Shown: positions 41,827 to 52,374 of the stretch, piece after piece
How positions within the stretch are numbered: position 1 is the first letter of the stretch
Layout: each line of letters opens with the position of its first letter
Source: Chara braunii
Lineage: Eukaryota > Streptophyta > Charophyceae > Charales > Characeae
Direction of reading: 5' to 3'
DNA length: 58,388 nucleotides
Assembly (NCBI GenBank): GCA_003427395.1
Contig: BFEA01000112.1
Coordinates: 2,655,670-2,714,057 of the forward strand
The notes under the pieces: model-generated
The model's database searches: none
What the model saw: the letters and a program-made list of their open reading frames with translations, nothing else
Told to the model about the DNA's origin: nothing
Position numbers and translations under genes: made by a program

Positions 41827-43700
41827 TGGTACGATCCTGGTCATTTCCAAAGTGCAAATTCACAATGAAAGACAATGCCACCCAATTGCAAAAGAAATGA
41901 AAGCACTTGCAAAGAGATAAAGACCAGAGGAGAGAGAAAGAAGAAAAAGAAGAAGAAAAAGAAGAAGAAGATATGCACCAGCAAGACCAATGACAATTCC
42001 CCCTTCTCTCTCTCCACCTTCATCCTCCTCGTTCACTTCGCCAATCTTATTCTTCTCCCAACAATAATAATAACAAGGTTGCACTGGGAACCAATGCTTG
42101 TTATATCAAATTCGCACCATGGATTTTGTCAGAAATGTTTGATGCTTCTTGGGGTTTTCTGTTTGATACTTTGACTGTGGTTGAATGGATGAACCAGAAT
42201 CAATATCCGAAGTTTCCTCTTATTGCTGAGTCAACAACAACACAACAACAACAACAAGTCCACCATAGTTATGGTTTCCCTTCTTCAGCCTCCTCTCTCA
42301 TGCATAGCCTATGACGGACTAATGAGGGGCCTGCCCTGATGTCCAAAGGACAACCCAAAGCAGTTATGGTGCTGCGCTGATGTCCAAAGGACAACCCAAA
42401 ACAGCTATGCCTCTGCTGACTGGTCCACCATGCCTAACTCTGCCTCGAGCTTCCTTGGTGCAGCACCACCCCAACTGGGGCCTTCCAGATGCAGCGCCCA
42501 ACAAGGTGATGAAGATGGTGTCTACCATAGCCAGGTAAGTGCCTCGCCACTTTCCTCCTTCGCCCCCTTCTTCCTCCTCCTCAAGCTGGACTGCTCGCCA
42601 TAGCCAGGCTGAGCTCCAGCTGCCCTTCACCTCCAAGCAACGCTGTAGCAGTTAGCGCTGTGCTCCAGCAGCATGTTGCCAATCCTTGCACACCGCAAAT
42701 GAGGAGGAGCTACTTGCTCCTCTGAAAGATATAGCGGCCTACTGGCCTCTTGGGCGGTGACTTCCTAGGCCGAGCGGCCTCCCAGCAACCGGTACCTCCT
42801 CATTTTCGGAGGGAAACATCATTGCAGGCTCTGCTAACCTCCGGACAGGCCCTAGACCCGGGCTACTTGGACTGGTACCGGCCTACCTCTAGCCTACCGC
42901 TACTGGCCTCTAAAAATGCCAACTTTTTGTCTTCTTCTGCTCGGCCTCCAGTACCCAACACTTCTACCACTACTTCAGTGGTACCGGCCTACCTGCTACT
43001 TGAGTGTTTTTCCCCTCTGCTCTAAGTGTTGCGGGCCTACCCCCGCTACTCGAGTGTTTTCCCCCCTGCAACCCTTCACAGTCATGGCCACAGGTAAGTA
43101 CCGGCCCTGCGGGGCCTTTCAACCAACAAGTACCCTTGCGGGTCACACACACACTCAACCGACAAGCACTCAGACATGCATGCAAACCAGCAGGCACGCA
43201 CGCACACACACACATGGAAATCACAACAGAATGCGGGAATTTCAGCAAGGCATTCATTCCAGCAGCAAATCCCAGAAATCAGCAGTGTTCTCAGTCTGTG
43301 TTTTTGGCGGGTCATTACAATTGGATAATTTGCAATATACCCCTATAAGTTGAGATACATGTGAAAATGCCCCTAAAAGATATGGGTAGCCCTTTTGGAC
43401 CTAGTGCTTTGTGTTTTGCCCTTGTCGGGCCCTTGTGCAAATCTGCAATCTGGACCGAATCATTGGGGCTTCGACCTGCACCCTGTTTTACCCGGTTTAC
43501 CCTCCATACCGGGTGGGCAACTTTGCGTACTACCCAGGCCCATAGACGCGGCAGTTTACCTTAGTGATTCAAACTTTCGAAGTCGTCCGAAGTGTTACGC
43601 GGTGTTCGGCAGCTTGGTGAGTTTGCCCATCTCCACTTCCTCCCCCGCGATTCCTTCCAAGTTCTCCTCGTTTACCATCTCCGACATCCTCTTTCCCAGC
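41827..43700. other. Presumed 5' LTR of the Ty3 element and unannotated sequence
   Basis: The LTR should begin here but its outer end cannot be fixed without a second copy. The stretch contains an AAG-rich run (41,937-41,972), CAA repeats (42,235-42,257), a duplicated GATGTCCAAAGGACAACCCAAA block (42,338 and 42,380) and a Cys/Thr-coding repeat of CGGCCTACC. No gene is recognised. Confidence 0.35.
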
Positions 43701-43709
43701 ACTCCTTCG

Positions 43710-43714
<5 letters not shown>

Positions 43715-43775
<61 letters not shown>
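43715..43775. repeat. (CT)n(CA)n microsatellite
   Basis: About 30 bp of CT followed by about 30 bp of CA. Confidence 0.95.
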
Positions 43776-43777
<2 letters not shown>

Positions 43778-44378
43778 CACTGGTAAAACGACAACACCTT
43801 CCCCCCGAATAGAGCGCACGTTCATTATATGTGTATCTAGATAGAAAGCTGCCCCAAAAACTTACGGCCATAATGGCCCTGCCTTCTTTTCAGCCTGTGT
43901 TTTTCTTGAAGGCAACGGCCAGGGGGCAAAACGCAAAGATGACCTGGGCGAGTAGCGGTAAAACAAAAACAATAGGGCCTGGAAAAAGTTGCCAAGTACC
44001 GGGACATTTTGCAAAGATGGACAGTACCCAGTAGGGGTATTTGCAAATATGGCGGGTCCAACTGATGCCAGGGGCATTTACAATACATTTTTTGTGTCAG
44101 AGGGGTATTCCTCTCTACCTACATCTTTTAGGGGCATTTTGGCACATATCTTAACTCCTAGGGGTATTTCTCAAATTATCCCATCTTCAATTGAAACCAC
44201 GGGAGAAGGTTTCAGAACGAGGAAATGCCAAATCAGAAGGTAGAAATCCCGTTCAAACAGACCCTGACTAATGAAATCAAAGCTGACTGGATAAAGAAAG
44301 GAAAAGCGAGAGCAGAGGAAGGGAGGGAGTGGTCCGAAAGGACTTCGGCAAATGGAGGGAAGTTGATGCGAAACTCAG

Positions 44379-44486
44379 AGGAGGGAAGATTTTCATTTAT
44401 GCGTGTCATCCTTGCGCAGAGGCCATGCTAATCTTCTCTGTAGCGTTACGATTTTCAGTGTGTCCCGAAGGACAGGAGGGAAGATT
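44379..44486 (-). pseudogene. U6 snRNA retrocopy 4 with 13-bp target duplication
   Basis: Direct repeats AGGAGGGAAGATT at 44,379-44,391 and 44,474-44,486 flank 82 bp. On the minus strand this begins exactly at the U6 5' end (GTCCTTCGGGAC) and runs through CTACAGAGAAGATTAGCATGG and TGCGCAAGGATGACACGCATAAAT. The last 20 or so U6 bases are missing and no A tail is present. The perfect duplication and exact 5' start show an RNA-derived insertion. Confidence 0.92.
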
Positions 44487-44585
44487 AGTGCCACAGTAGT
44501 TTTTTCTTTTTTGGCCTTTATTGTTTTGTTAAAGTACGTCCGTCAGATCTCACAATAACCACGATTCTTGTGCATCACATACGAC

Positions 44586-44705
44586 CTTCTTTAGCTACTC
44601 CACTCGCTTGTGGGTCCAGGGCCTAGGGGATTCCTACTGCCCCGACGACCTTCTTTAGCTACTCCACTCGCTTGTGGGTCCAGGGCCCAGGGGATTCCTA
44701 CTGCC
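44586..44705. repeat. 61-bp tandem duplication
   Basis: Two copies of CTTCTTTAGCTACTCCACTCG through ATTCCTACTGCCC, differing at one or two positions. Confidence 0.95.
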
Positions 44706-45130
44706 CACGCGAGGGCTTCACTGTATGGCAGAAACCCTACGGGTAGGCGCCGCCATGTTCCCGTGGTAAGTGACATCACCTACCATACCGCCTCCTTGGT
44801 CGTGGAGGGAGCTGCTGGACAGGCCGGCCGAAACAGCACTCGGTTCGAGCGCAAAATCGCCGGCGGAAGCGCTCGGGTCCCCCCCCCTCCCCCCTCTAAC
44901 GTTTTCCGTGATGCATTCAAAGCGAATTTCATCCCTCATGTTGTGCGTGCGCTGTTCTCCCGCCAGCTACTGATAGCGGCATGTCTTCTACTGGTGGCTT
45001 AACTCATAACCTGGGAAATAACGTATACTTAACCAGTTGCAGTTCTCATTTGCCTTGCCTGCTACCGGTAGACCGTTCCCACGGAGTCCTTCGTTGTGAT
45101 TCCATTCCCACGGACCTTCGCTACAGCGCA
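44706..45130. other. No gene recognised
   Basis: Mixed sequence with a C-run near 44,880. The open frame crossing it shows no domain. Confidence 0.35.
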
Positions 45131-45134
45131 TAGA

Positions 45135-45235
45135 CGGTGTGATGCTTTCTATTCCGGCCGAGGGTGTCATGCTTTCTATTCCAGCCTGGTTATAGAGTTA
45201 CAGAGTTGTCATGCTTTCTAGTCCGGCCTGCCTCT
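45135..45235. repeat. GTCATGCTTTCTA repeats
   Basis: Three copies of TGATGCTTTCTATTCCGGCC-like sequence at 25- to 50-bp spacing. Confidence 0.7.
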
Positions 45236-45379
45236 CGCTCTTCGAGCCCTGGTATATGTTTTTTTTGTGTTTGCATATAAACGGACTGCTGCAGGGTGGT
45301 GTTCGACCGGATGGACCAGCCTGAGTAGTCAGTCGTTCCTGTTCTCGCCACCATCAGTCAGACCCCCCTCTGGCTATCC

Positions 45380-45610
45380 AAGCTGAGGTTGGTGGATGGG
45401 AGAAGGTGCGACCACTTATTACACAGACAGATCCCCCTCGTGTGACACTTAAACTTTTCTCACTGGCTATACATCCCCCTCGTGTGACACTTTCACTGGC
45501 TATACATCCCCCTCGTGTGACACTTTCACTGGCTATACATCCCCCTCGTGTGACACTTAACTTTTCTCACTGGCTATACAAGCTAAGGTTGGTGGATGGG
45601 AGGAGGTGCA
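45380..45610. repeat. CATCCCCCTCGTGTGACAC tandem repeat between longer direct repeats
   Basis: Four units of ATCCCCCTCGTGTGACACTT followed by CACTGGCTATAC. The array is bracketed by AAGCTGAGGTTGGTGGATGG (45,380) and AAGCTAAGGTTGGTGGATGG (45,580). Confidence 0.9.
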
Positions 45611-46635
45611 GCTACTGACTACACTTGGATCGGCGGAGGAACTGAACTACCAGCTTCATTGCACCCCAGGGCAACATTTTCGGTGGTCTTTATTATATTG
45701 CTCTCTCCTGTGTAATCAATTTGTTCGTCACGATTTGTGGGCGCGCTCAGGTGTTGGTATGACGTGGCCGTCTCTTCCACGTCCACGTTGACGTGTTGTT
45801 CATACGTTCATACATACAAGGCTGACTTGCGAGCGGGAAAGCAACCCCTGACCGACGACGGAACGAAGACCCTTACTTACAGTAATTAATGTCTGGACAC
45901 TTGTGGTGGGCTCGTCGACCGCGCGGCATTGGTGCATGCAATTTTCCTCGCCCGCCGGCGTAGCAGCGCCCGATCCGACAAAATCCGAGCCCTGTGTTTA
46001 TTAATGTACATCATTTCAGAGCGGTATCCTGTGTAGCGACAATCTGGTGTCATTCTCCTCTCCTTCGTGCATGCTTTTTCCAGCACCACCGATCAACGAA
46101 GGAAGGGGACTACAGCTACCGTAGCGCTCCGCGTTGCGCATGCGCTTTTCCTCGCGGCCGTAGCAGCCCCCAATCGGACAAAACTACAACATCCGATCCG
46201 AGAGTTCATTAGTATTCCAGAAGGTTGTCCTCTGTGGGGGCCACTTAGGGCAAACTCACAATAAGGACTTTTTCTTGCTGAGATCGCCTCCTGAGTGCAG
46301 TCAGATGCATCCAGGTATTGCCCTAATTGCAGTCGGACACATTCGTGCTCGTGTGGGTATGCCCTTAGCCATTCCTGCTTGGTGCATTTTTTCCAGCGTG
46401 CTTTGTGCATGCTTTCCAGCAACAAGGACCGTCGAACAGGACTGCAATCACTAATGGCGGCCAACAGGATTGTTGAACAGTAGAGGAGGGTTCTTGCTTC
46501 GGTCGACTCGCGGGTGCTTCTGTGGGAGAATAGGGTTGGGGTAGGGAGGGGGGTAGGGACGGGGGGGGTATGTAGTTTCTTGGGCTGGTCGGAAAGAACT
46601 ACTCGCTTTTACGTAGAAGCACAGGGGAGCTGCGA
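45611..46635. other. No gene recognised; diverged duplications
   Basis: GTGCATGCTTTTTCCAGCA-type sequence recurs near 46,065, 46,382 and 46,405, and CATTTCAGAGCGG-type flanks suggest old duplications. G-rich near 46,535-46,570. No coding signal. Confidence 0.35.
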
Positions 46636-47250
46636 ATGCACTTTGTTTCCTCCGTGATCCCGTGCTGCTGTTGTCTCTTACTCTCCGCTCAGTTGCCCTG
46701 GGCTCCTCACCCCTCTCCGTCCCTCTCCGCCCCTCAACCCTCTCCGCCTCCCTCCGTCCCTCTTCCGCCGCTCTCCGCCCCTCACCTCTCTTCGCCCGTC
46801 CACTCCGCCTCGTTCTTTACGCCCTGCACTCCTGTGGCGCTGCTGTCTGATCAGTGCCCCCATCGTGGTTATCTCCCTCCTTCCTCATCGTACTCTGCGT
46901 TCTTTCTACTCCTTTGGTTGTCACGCGTCACGATTTCCTACTCTCCGGCGAGAAAGCGCAAGGGCTGCTGCCCCACCATGGCGGGCCATGACCTACTTCG
47001 CCTACTCACCCCTAATACCTTACTGCTGGTAGCTATGGCGCCCGCCACGTGGGCCTGTCTTCGACCTCACAGCCACGAACTTGAAGATAGTCAAGCGTAG
47101 CCCGGACCGAACCCCGGCGGCCGGCTAGCTTGGCGCGCTCGCCCTTAGGCCCAGAGGCACCAGCCAGCAGGCAACTTAGTCACGCGGCCGGCAGGTTATC
47201 GGTAGGTTGTTTAATCTGGTTGGTCTTCCCTCTGTGTCTGTGCGTGTGCN
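46636..47250. other. Upstream region of the CBP80 gene
   Basis: C/T-rich sequence with a Pro/Ser-rich frame (46,636-47,100) that looks like low-complexity DNA rather than a gene. It is the likely location of the CBP80 promoter and transcription start, but no TATA box stands out. Confidence 0.35.

Positions 47251-47303
<53 letters not shown>
47251..47303. repeat. (GA)n in the presumed 5' UTR of CBP80
   Basis: A pure GA run of about 52 bp after the N at 47,250, ending about 55 bp before the start codon. Confidence 0.95.
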
Positions 47304-47311
<8 letters not shown>

Positions 47312-47357
47312 GGAGAGGAGGAGTGGGAGGAAAGGAGGAGAAGGAAGAGGAGCGGAA

Positions 47358-50300
47358 ATGGATGCGCCGCCGACAGACCCGACAGACGTAACGCTGGATA
47401 TGGCGGCGGATGTGTCCGCTTCCGGAGCGACGGAGGCTGCTGGTCCGGACACGACAGCATCCGCAGCGGCGGCGATGGAGATTGAGGCAGACGAGCGGCA
47501 AGGGATGGAAGAAGATGTCAATCGCGGCGAGAAGATGGCCATGGCATTGACCATGGATGGCACAGAGGAGACAAAGGTGGAAAGGGCGGTGAACATGGAG
47601 GACGATGGGGATGACAGGTCGGAAAGGAGCGAGCGCGCGGATAGGTCGGATCGGTTTGACAGAAACCGCCGCGGGGACAGGGGGGAGCGCAGCAGCGACC
47701 GCGGGGAACGGGCCGATCGAGGTGAGCGGGGTGAGCGCGGCGATCGGCGGGAGCGTGGCGATCGCAGCGACCGCGGTAGTTATCGCTACGAGCGGGAGAG
47801 AGGAGATAGAGGAGGTGATTATCGAGGAGGGGATCGCGGCGATCGGTCGGAAAGAGAGGGCCGCGCGGACCGCGCCGACAGGGGTGACAGGGGGGAACGC
47901 GAAGATAGACGGGATCGCTTCGAGCGGGAAGACAGACGAGACCGTGGATATCGCGGCGGCAGCGGAGATAGGCCGGAGCGCGGCGGCGATTCCTCTTATC
48001 GCGATTATCGCGGAAGCCGGCGGCGCAACGAGCGCGAGGGTGGAGGAGGAGGAGGCGGAGGAGGAGGAGGAGGAGGAGGAGGGTTTGCTCGACGGCAAGG
48101 GCCTGAAGATGGCAAGCGCATGCGAAGTGATGACGGTGCCGGCGCTTTCGGCTGCCCACGGTGGAGACTCTACCTGATACGCCTCGGTGATAAATTTGTT
48201 GACGGCCAACCTGCTGAAATGGAGGTGGAAGATCAACTCGAAGAACTCTCGTCTTTCTTGAGGAGCGATATCCCCAGAGCGGGTGATGAAATTTTGCAGA
48301 CGCTGATGGAATGCTCCCTGGAGCTTCCCCAAAAATCTCCATTCTATGGTACTTTGATCGGTCTTCTTAATGTCGACGATACCAATCAGGAGTTCGTTTC
48401 AAGGATAGTCGAGAGGACGTTTATGGGACTTCAGTCTGCTCTGGACGATGGGCAGCAGAACAAGTTACGCCTTCTTCTTCGCTTTCTCGTCGTGCTGATG
48501 AACAACTTCGTGGTTCCTGCTGCTACGGTCGTCGAGGTGTTTGATGTCCTGTTTGCATCTGCTGCAAGGACCCTGGATGAGAACGAGGGTAATCAAGCAT
48601 GGCAGCCGCGTGCAGATTTCTACATCTATTGTGTGCTAGCGGCTTTGCCTTGGGGAGCTGCCGAACTTGCCCAGCGCGTCCCAGATGACCTTCAGCGGGT
48701 GATGGACACAATCCAATCTTACATGGAGTACAGGGTGCGCATCAACGAATCAGCACTGCGTGTGTTTGACGAGTCTCTGGAGTCCGACGACCCAATGGAG
48801 GAGAAGGATTACCTGGAGGATCTATGGTGGCGGGTGCAGACGATGCAATTGAACGACTGGAAGGTTGCCAGTGTGCCTGCGCCCCACGTGGCATTTGCAG
48901 ACCGGCTGTCCTCCACGGGGCAATCGCATGCCTTTGCGGAGCATCTTTTGGCACGCCAGGTCCCCAAGGCGCCCGCCAACAGCACAGCGCTCACAATCGG
49001 CAGAGAAAGGCACAGCGTGTCGGAGGTCTACCCCCCAAGAATGATGCGGCTGCACATCTTTCCTCGTTCAAAGACCGATGAGGCCATGCAGCCCATCGAC
49101 TCGTTTATCGTGGAAGAGTACCTTCTTGACGTCCTCTTCTTCTTGAATGGGTGCCGAAAAGAGTGCGCATCTTACATGGTTGGCCTGCCGGTGCCTTTTC
49201 GCTACGAGTACTTGATGGCAGAGGTGGTATTTTCGCAAATGCTGTCGTTGCCAAAGCCACCTTTCCGACTCATTTACTATACCATAGTCATGGTCGATCT
49301 GTGCAAGGCTTTGCCAGGTGCATTTCCTCCTGTGGTTGCTGGAGCGGTGAGGGCTCTGTTCACGAAGATTGATCAAATGGACGTTGAGTGCCGGATGAGG
49401 CTTGTGCAGTGGCTTGCACACCATCTGTCCAACTTCCAGTTCATTTGGCCGTGGGATGAATGGAGTCATGTGTTGGACCTGCCCCCTTGGGCTCCCAAGA
49501 GAGTTTTCTGCCGTGAGGTCCTGGAAAGGGAAGTGCGACTCGGGTACTGGGAGAAGATCAGGGAGAGTTTGCTTGAGCAAGGGAAGACAGAGAGGTTTCT
49601 CGACTTGATGCCGCCTAAGCCTGAACCTAACTATAAATACAAGGGTGCAGAGGATGCCAAGGAGCGGGAATCAACACAGCCAATGGAGGACAATTCTGAG
49701 CAGCAGCATGATGGGGACAAGACGGAGATAGACGGAGGAGGAGGAGGCGGAAGAGGAGGAGGGAAAGAAGGGCAAGGTGGCGAATTGGAGAAGCAGCAGA
49801 AGAAGCAAGAGGGACCGAAGCCAGTGGACCCGGTTGAACTGGCATTAGCTAACGAGATGGTGGGGCTCATTCGTGCCAAAAAATCAGCACGTGAAATCAT
49901 TGTCTGGAAAGACGAGAGAGTTGTTCCTGAGCATGGGCCCCGGTTAGCCTTGGAGGTGGTCGCTCAGGTGATGCTCCTGCTTTGCTCAAAGAGTTTCACA
50001 CACACGATGACGCATCTGGAGAGGTACCAGCCTCTTCTCAGCAATTGTGCCCCCGACTTGCAGATGCAAAAGGATCTGGTCGCTATTGTGGCGGAGTTCT
50101 GGAAGTTGTCCGCGCAAATGACAGCCATCACGATTGATAGAATGATGGGGTACAGGATCGTATCCAACCTTGCGATAGTGGAGTGGGTGTTCTCAGAGCG
50201 TTGCATGCTGCATCTGCATGTGTCGGATCACGTGTGGGAGGTGCTATACAACGCAATGAACAAAACGATAAACAAGACAAGTGATCTTCGAAAAGACATG

Positions 50301-51035
50301 GCCTCTGCGGCGAAGGTAGCTGCCGAGGCAACAAGCATGCTGGAATCTGCCAGAGCAAATGAGGCTGCAGCAGCGGCGGAGGCAGAGGCACAGGCACAGG
50401 CAGAGGCACAGGCACAGGCACAGGCCTCCTCGGAGACCGACGTTGATCCGACTAGGGCAAGGGAAGCTAAGGAAGCAAAGGAGAAACTCGAGAGGGCACG
50501 GGAGGTAGTAGCAAGGGCCGACGAAAAGGCGGACGCGGCCGTAGAGGCCGTGGAAGTCAAGAGAGCCTTGCTGACCAGGGCGCTCGCTGAGCAGCAGGCA
50601 CTTTTTGTTGCCGTCTTCAGGAAATTCTCAAGTCTGTTGACAGAAAGGCTCAGGGCAATGGATGAAGGGCGAATTGTTCCATTGAACCCCCCCCCCAACA
50701 GAGCAGGAGTGGCGTCTCGAAATTCGGAGGAGGAGGTGAATGGAATGGAAGCGGAGGAGAATGGGAGTAGTGGGGGGAAGAAGGAGGGTGGTGCAGAACT
50801 GGAAGAAGAGTCGCAATCGAAAGCCGCGGCGGAGGTTGCTGAAGATGAAGATTTGATCTCAGAAGAAATGCAGTGGCAGCAGAGCACATTGGGGCAACTG
50901 TTTGCAATTGCAAGGCTTTATGCTGCAGAGATATGGCCGTTGATGGAGAAGCTTGATGAAGAGGTATTCACGGAAGCTGTAGATGACCGTGTTATAGAGA
51001 CTGTGTATATCGGCCTCCAAAGGCCACTGACTTGA
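47358..51035 (+). CDS. CBP80: Nuclear cap-binding protein subunit 1 (CBP80/ABH1)
   Basis: This is the large subunit of the nuclear cap-binding complex, which with CBP20 binds the m7G cap and links splicing, export and miRNA processing. Start ATG 47,358 is the first after a (GA)n leader; the stop is TGA 51,033-51,035, giving 1225 residues against about 850 in Arabidopsis. Residues 1-87 are acidic/Ala-rich. About 88-225 are Arg-Asp/Arg-Glu/Arg-Gly repeats, followed by a poly-Gly run. From about 265 (WRLYLIRLGDKF) the MIF4G-type helical repeats begin. Conserved blocks include LYGTLIGLLN-like FYGTLIGLLN, EEYLLDVLFFLNGCRKECAS (about 585-603), APKRVF (about 712) and MTAITIDRMMGYR (about 920). An acidic Gly-rich linker (about 755-826), a coiled coil with Ala/Gln repeats (about 975-1090) and a second acidic linker (about 1110-1167) are extra. 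The whole protein is one exon, unlike the multi-exon land-plant gene. Confidence 0.93.
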   Translation: MDAPPTDPTDVTLDMAADVSASGATEAAGPDTTASAAAAMEIEADERQGMEEDVNRGEKMAMALTMDGTEETKVERAVNMEDDGDDRSERSERADRSDRFDRNRRGDRGERSSDRGERADRGERGERGDRRERGDRSDRGSYRYERERGDRGGDYRGGDRGDRSEREGRADRADRGDRGEREDRRDRFEREDRRDRGYRGGSGDRPERGGDSSYRDYRGSRRRNEREGGGGGGGGGGGGGGGFARRQGPEDGKRMRSDDGAGAFGCPRWRLYLIRLGDKFVDGQPAEMEVEDQLEELSSFLRSDIPRAGDEILQTLMECSLELPQKSPFYGTLIGLLNVDDTNQEFVSRIVERTFMGLQSALDDGQQNKLRLLLRFLVVLMNNFVVPAATVVEVFDVLFASAARTLDENEGNQAWQPRADFYIYCVLAALPWGAAELAQRVPDDLQRVMDTIQSYMEYRVRINESALRVFDESLESDDPMEEKDYLEDLWWRVQTMQLNDWKVASVPAPHVAFADRLSSTGQSHAFAEHLLARQVPKAPANSTALTIGRERHSVSEVYPPRMMRLHIFPRSKTDEAMQPIDSFIVEEYLLDVLFFLNGCRKECASYMVGLPVPFRYEYLMAEVVFSQMLSLPKPPFRLIYYTIVMVDLCKALPGAFPPVVAGAVRALFTKIDQMDVECRMRLVQWLAHHLSNFQFIWPWDEWSHVLDLPPWAPKRVFCREVLEREVRLGYWEKIRESLLEQGKTERFLDLMPPKPEPNYKYKGAEDAKERESTQPMEDNSEQQHDGDKTEIDGGGGGGRGGGKEGQGGELEKQQKKQEGPKPVDPVELALANEMVGLIRAKKSAREIIVWKDERVVPEHGPRLALEVVAQVMLLLCSKSFTHTMTHLERYQPLLSNCAPDLQMQKDLVAIVAEFWKLSAQMTAITIDRMMGYRIVSNLAIVEWVFSERCMLHLHVSDHVWEVLYNAMNKTINKTSDLRKDMASAAKVAAEATSMLESARANEAAAAAEAEAQAQAEAQAQAQASSETDVDPTRAREAKEAKEKLERAREVVARADEKADAAVEAVEVKRALLTRALAEQQALFVAVFRKFSSLLTERLRAMDEGRIVPLNPPPNRAGVASRNSEEEVNGMEAEENGSSGGKKEGGAELEEESQSKAAAEVAEDEDLISEEMQWQQSTLGQLFAIARLYAAEIWPLMEKLDEEVFTEAVDDRVIETVYIGLQRPLT

Positions 51036-51169
51036 GGAGTGTGTGCCATAGAGACTCCACATGTTATTGACGATCCATCGTCAGAGGTTGTGTTATGAAT
51101 GTGGTAGTAGAAACAACAAAGCATATGAGGAGGGAAACTGGCACGAAAGGGTGTGCACAGAGAGAGACA

Positions 51170-51170
51170 A

Positions 51171-51251
<81 letters not shown>

Positions 51252-51252
51252 N

Positions 51253-51323
<71 letters not shown>
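51170..51323. repeat. (GA)n about 130 bp downstream of the CBP80 stop
   Basis: About 150 bp of almost pure GA with one N at 51,252, probably in or just beyond the 3' UTR. Arg/Glu-repeat frames through it are artefacts. Confidence 0.95.
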
Positions 51324-51326
<3 letters not shown>

Positions 51327-52005
51327 TTTCCTTGATAGGAAAATGCAGGGCAGCAATTTTGACAAAAAAGTGGTTTTCGCCGTACCCGACTCAGACTGCT
51401 TGCCTAGCTTTATGGGCGCTTTGTCCTTCTGGTACTCGACAAAGTATTTCTGCCAAAAAAAAAAAAAATAATAAGAAAAAGAGGAGGAACAGAAGAGGGA
51501 AGGAGGACAAGAGAGAGGAGAGGAGAGGAGGAGGTGAGAGGGGAGGAGGAGAGGTAACAGAAGGGGAAAGGTGGAGAAGGATCTTAAGAAGAAGGGACAA
51601 AAGAGGAAAGCAGGAGAACGAACAGAAGAGGAAGAGGAGAGGAAAGGAGAGAGAGGAGAGGAAAGGAGAAAGAGGAGAGGGAGAGCAGAGGAGGCGGAGA
51701 GGGAGGAGGAAAGGTTGAAAGGAGGAGAGGAGAGGGGCGGAATTGTTGTAGACGGAAAGAGGGAGGAGGAGAGGGAGGGAGGGAGGGATAAGATGACTAA
51801 CTGGGAAGGATGGCTACTGCAGAGAGCGAATGAAGGAAAAGAAAAGACACAGCAATGCGTGTGATAGGCGGAAACACACGGGGGGAACAGATAACATCCT
51901 GAAAATGCTGGGAAACTAGAGCAATGACCAGAACAGAAGGTGCAAGGCAGGACAAAGGGAAAAATTGAGGTTAACAGGTACACGTGGACCCGTAGGCGCG
52001 GCGCA
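51324..52005. other. Poly(A) run and purine-rich tract
   Basis: A run of about 14 A at 51,456-51,469 is followed by AATAATAAGAAAAAG, then GGA/GAA-rich purine sequence to about 51,800. The A run could be the tail of a retrogene including CBP80, but no flanking duplication was found. Confidence 0.5.
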
Positions 52006-52009
52006 GCAG

Positions 52010-52128
52010 TAGTAGTTATGGATCCGTACATCTGGGCCAAAGGCCCTCCTCAGTGCAAGCACGGATTCGAACTGGCGACCTTGGCCTCTAGAGCCGAGCA
52101 TCGTAACCACTACCACCAGGGCACGGTG
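52010..52128 (-). mobile_element. tRNA-derived SINE, copy A
   Basis: On the minus strand, an A-box-like TGGTGGTAGTGG and B-box AGTTCGAATCC lie in a tRNA-like head, followed by TGAGGAGGGCCTTTGGCCCAG and a tail CCATAACTACTACTGC. Copy B at 52,370 shares the whole body. The anticodon arm pairs poorly, so it is not a tRNA gene. Confidence 0.65.
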
Positions 52129-52284
52129 TTCAAAAGTGGGGAGCCATACTGGCCATGATATCCACCCCACCCTTGCAAGGCTGTACTGTCCAACTCTACA
52201 CACACCACACAGAACACCACACGGACGCACCACACATGTGACCCCCACTGGTACCTAGCCTGCTCACACACTCGGACCATCAGT

Positions 52285-52374
52285 AGGCTGCAGGTTCACG
52301 CGAGCCTCCACAGTAGACTGCAGGTTCACACGAGCCTCCACAGTAGGCTGCAGGTTCACGCGAGCCTCCACAGT
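52285..52374. repeat. 37-bp tandem repeat, 3 units
   Basis: Units of CAGTAGGCTGCAGGTTCACG followed by CGAGCCTCCA, just before SINE copy B. Confidence 0.9.

Noticed and set aside
46636-47100. 154-codon Pro/Ser-rich frame
   Set aside because: C/T-rich low-complexity DNA; overlapping frames are open too and no domain is visible.
47130-47357. CBP80 frame extended upstream to 47,130
   Set aside because: The extension passes through (GA)n and an N, so the frame is uncertain, and the peptide has no resemblance to a protein family. ATG 47,358 is the better start.
51170-51323. Long Arg/Glu or Ser/Leu repeat frames
   Set aside because: They are translations of (GA)n/(CT)n microsatellites; the same holds at 7300, 13,510, 13,720, 15,760, 26,530 and 47,251.
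51456-51480. Poly(A) proving CBP80 is a retrogene
   Set aside because: Poly(A) runs are frequent throughout the window, and no matching flanking duplication was found upstream of the gene.
52010-52128. tRNA gene on the minus strand
   Set aside because: The anticodon stem has mismatches, no T33 is present and a second diverged copy with the same non-tRNA body lies 350 bp away.
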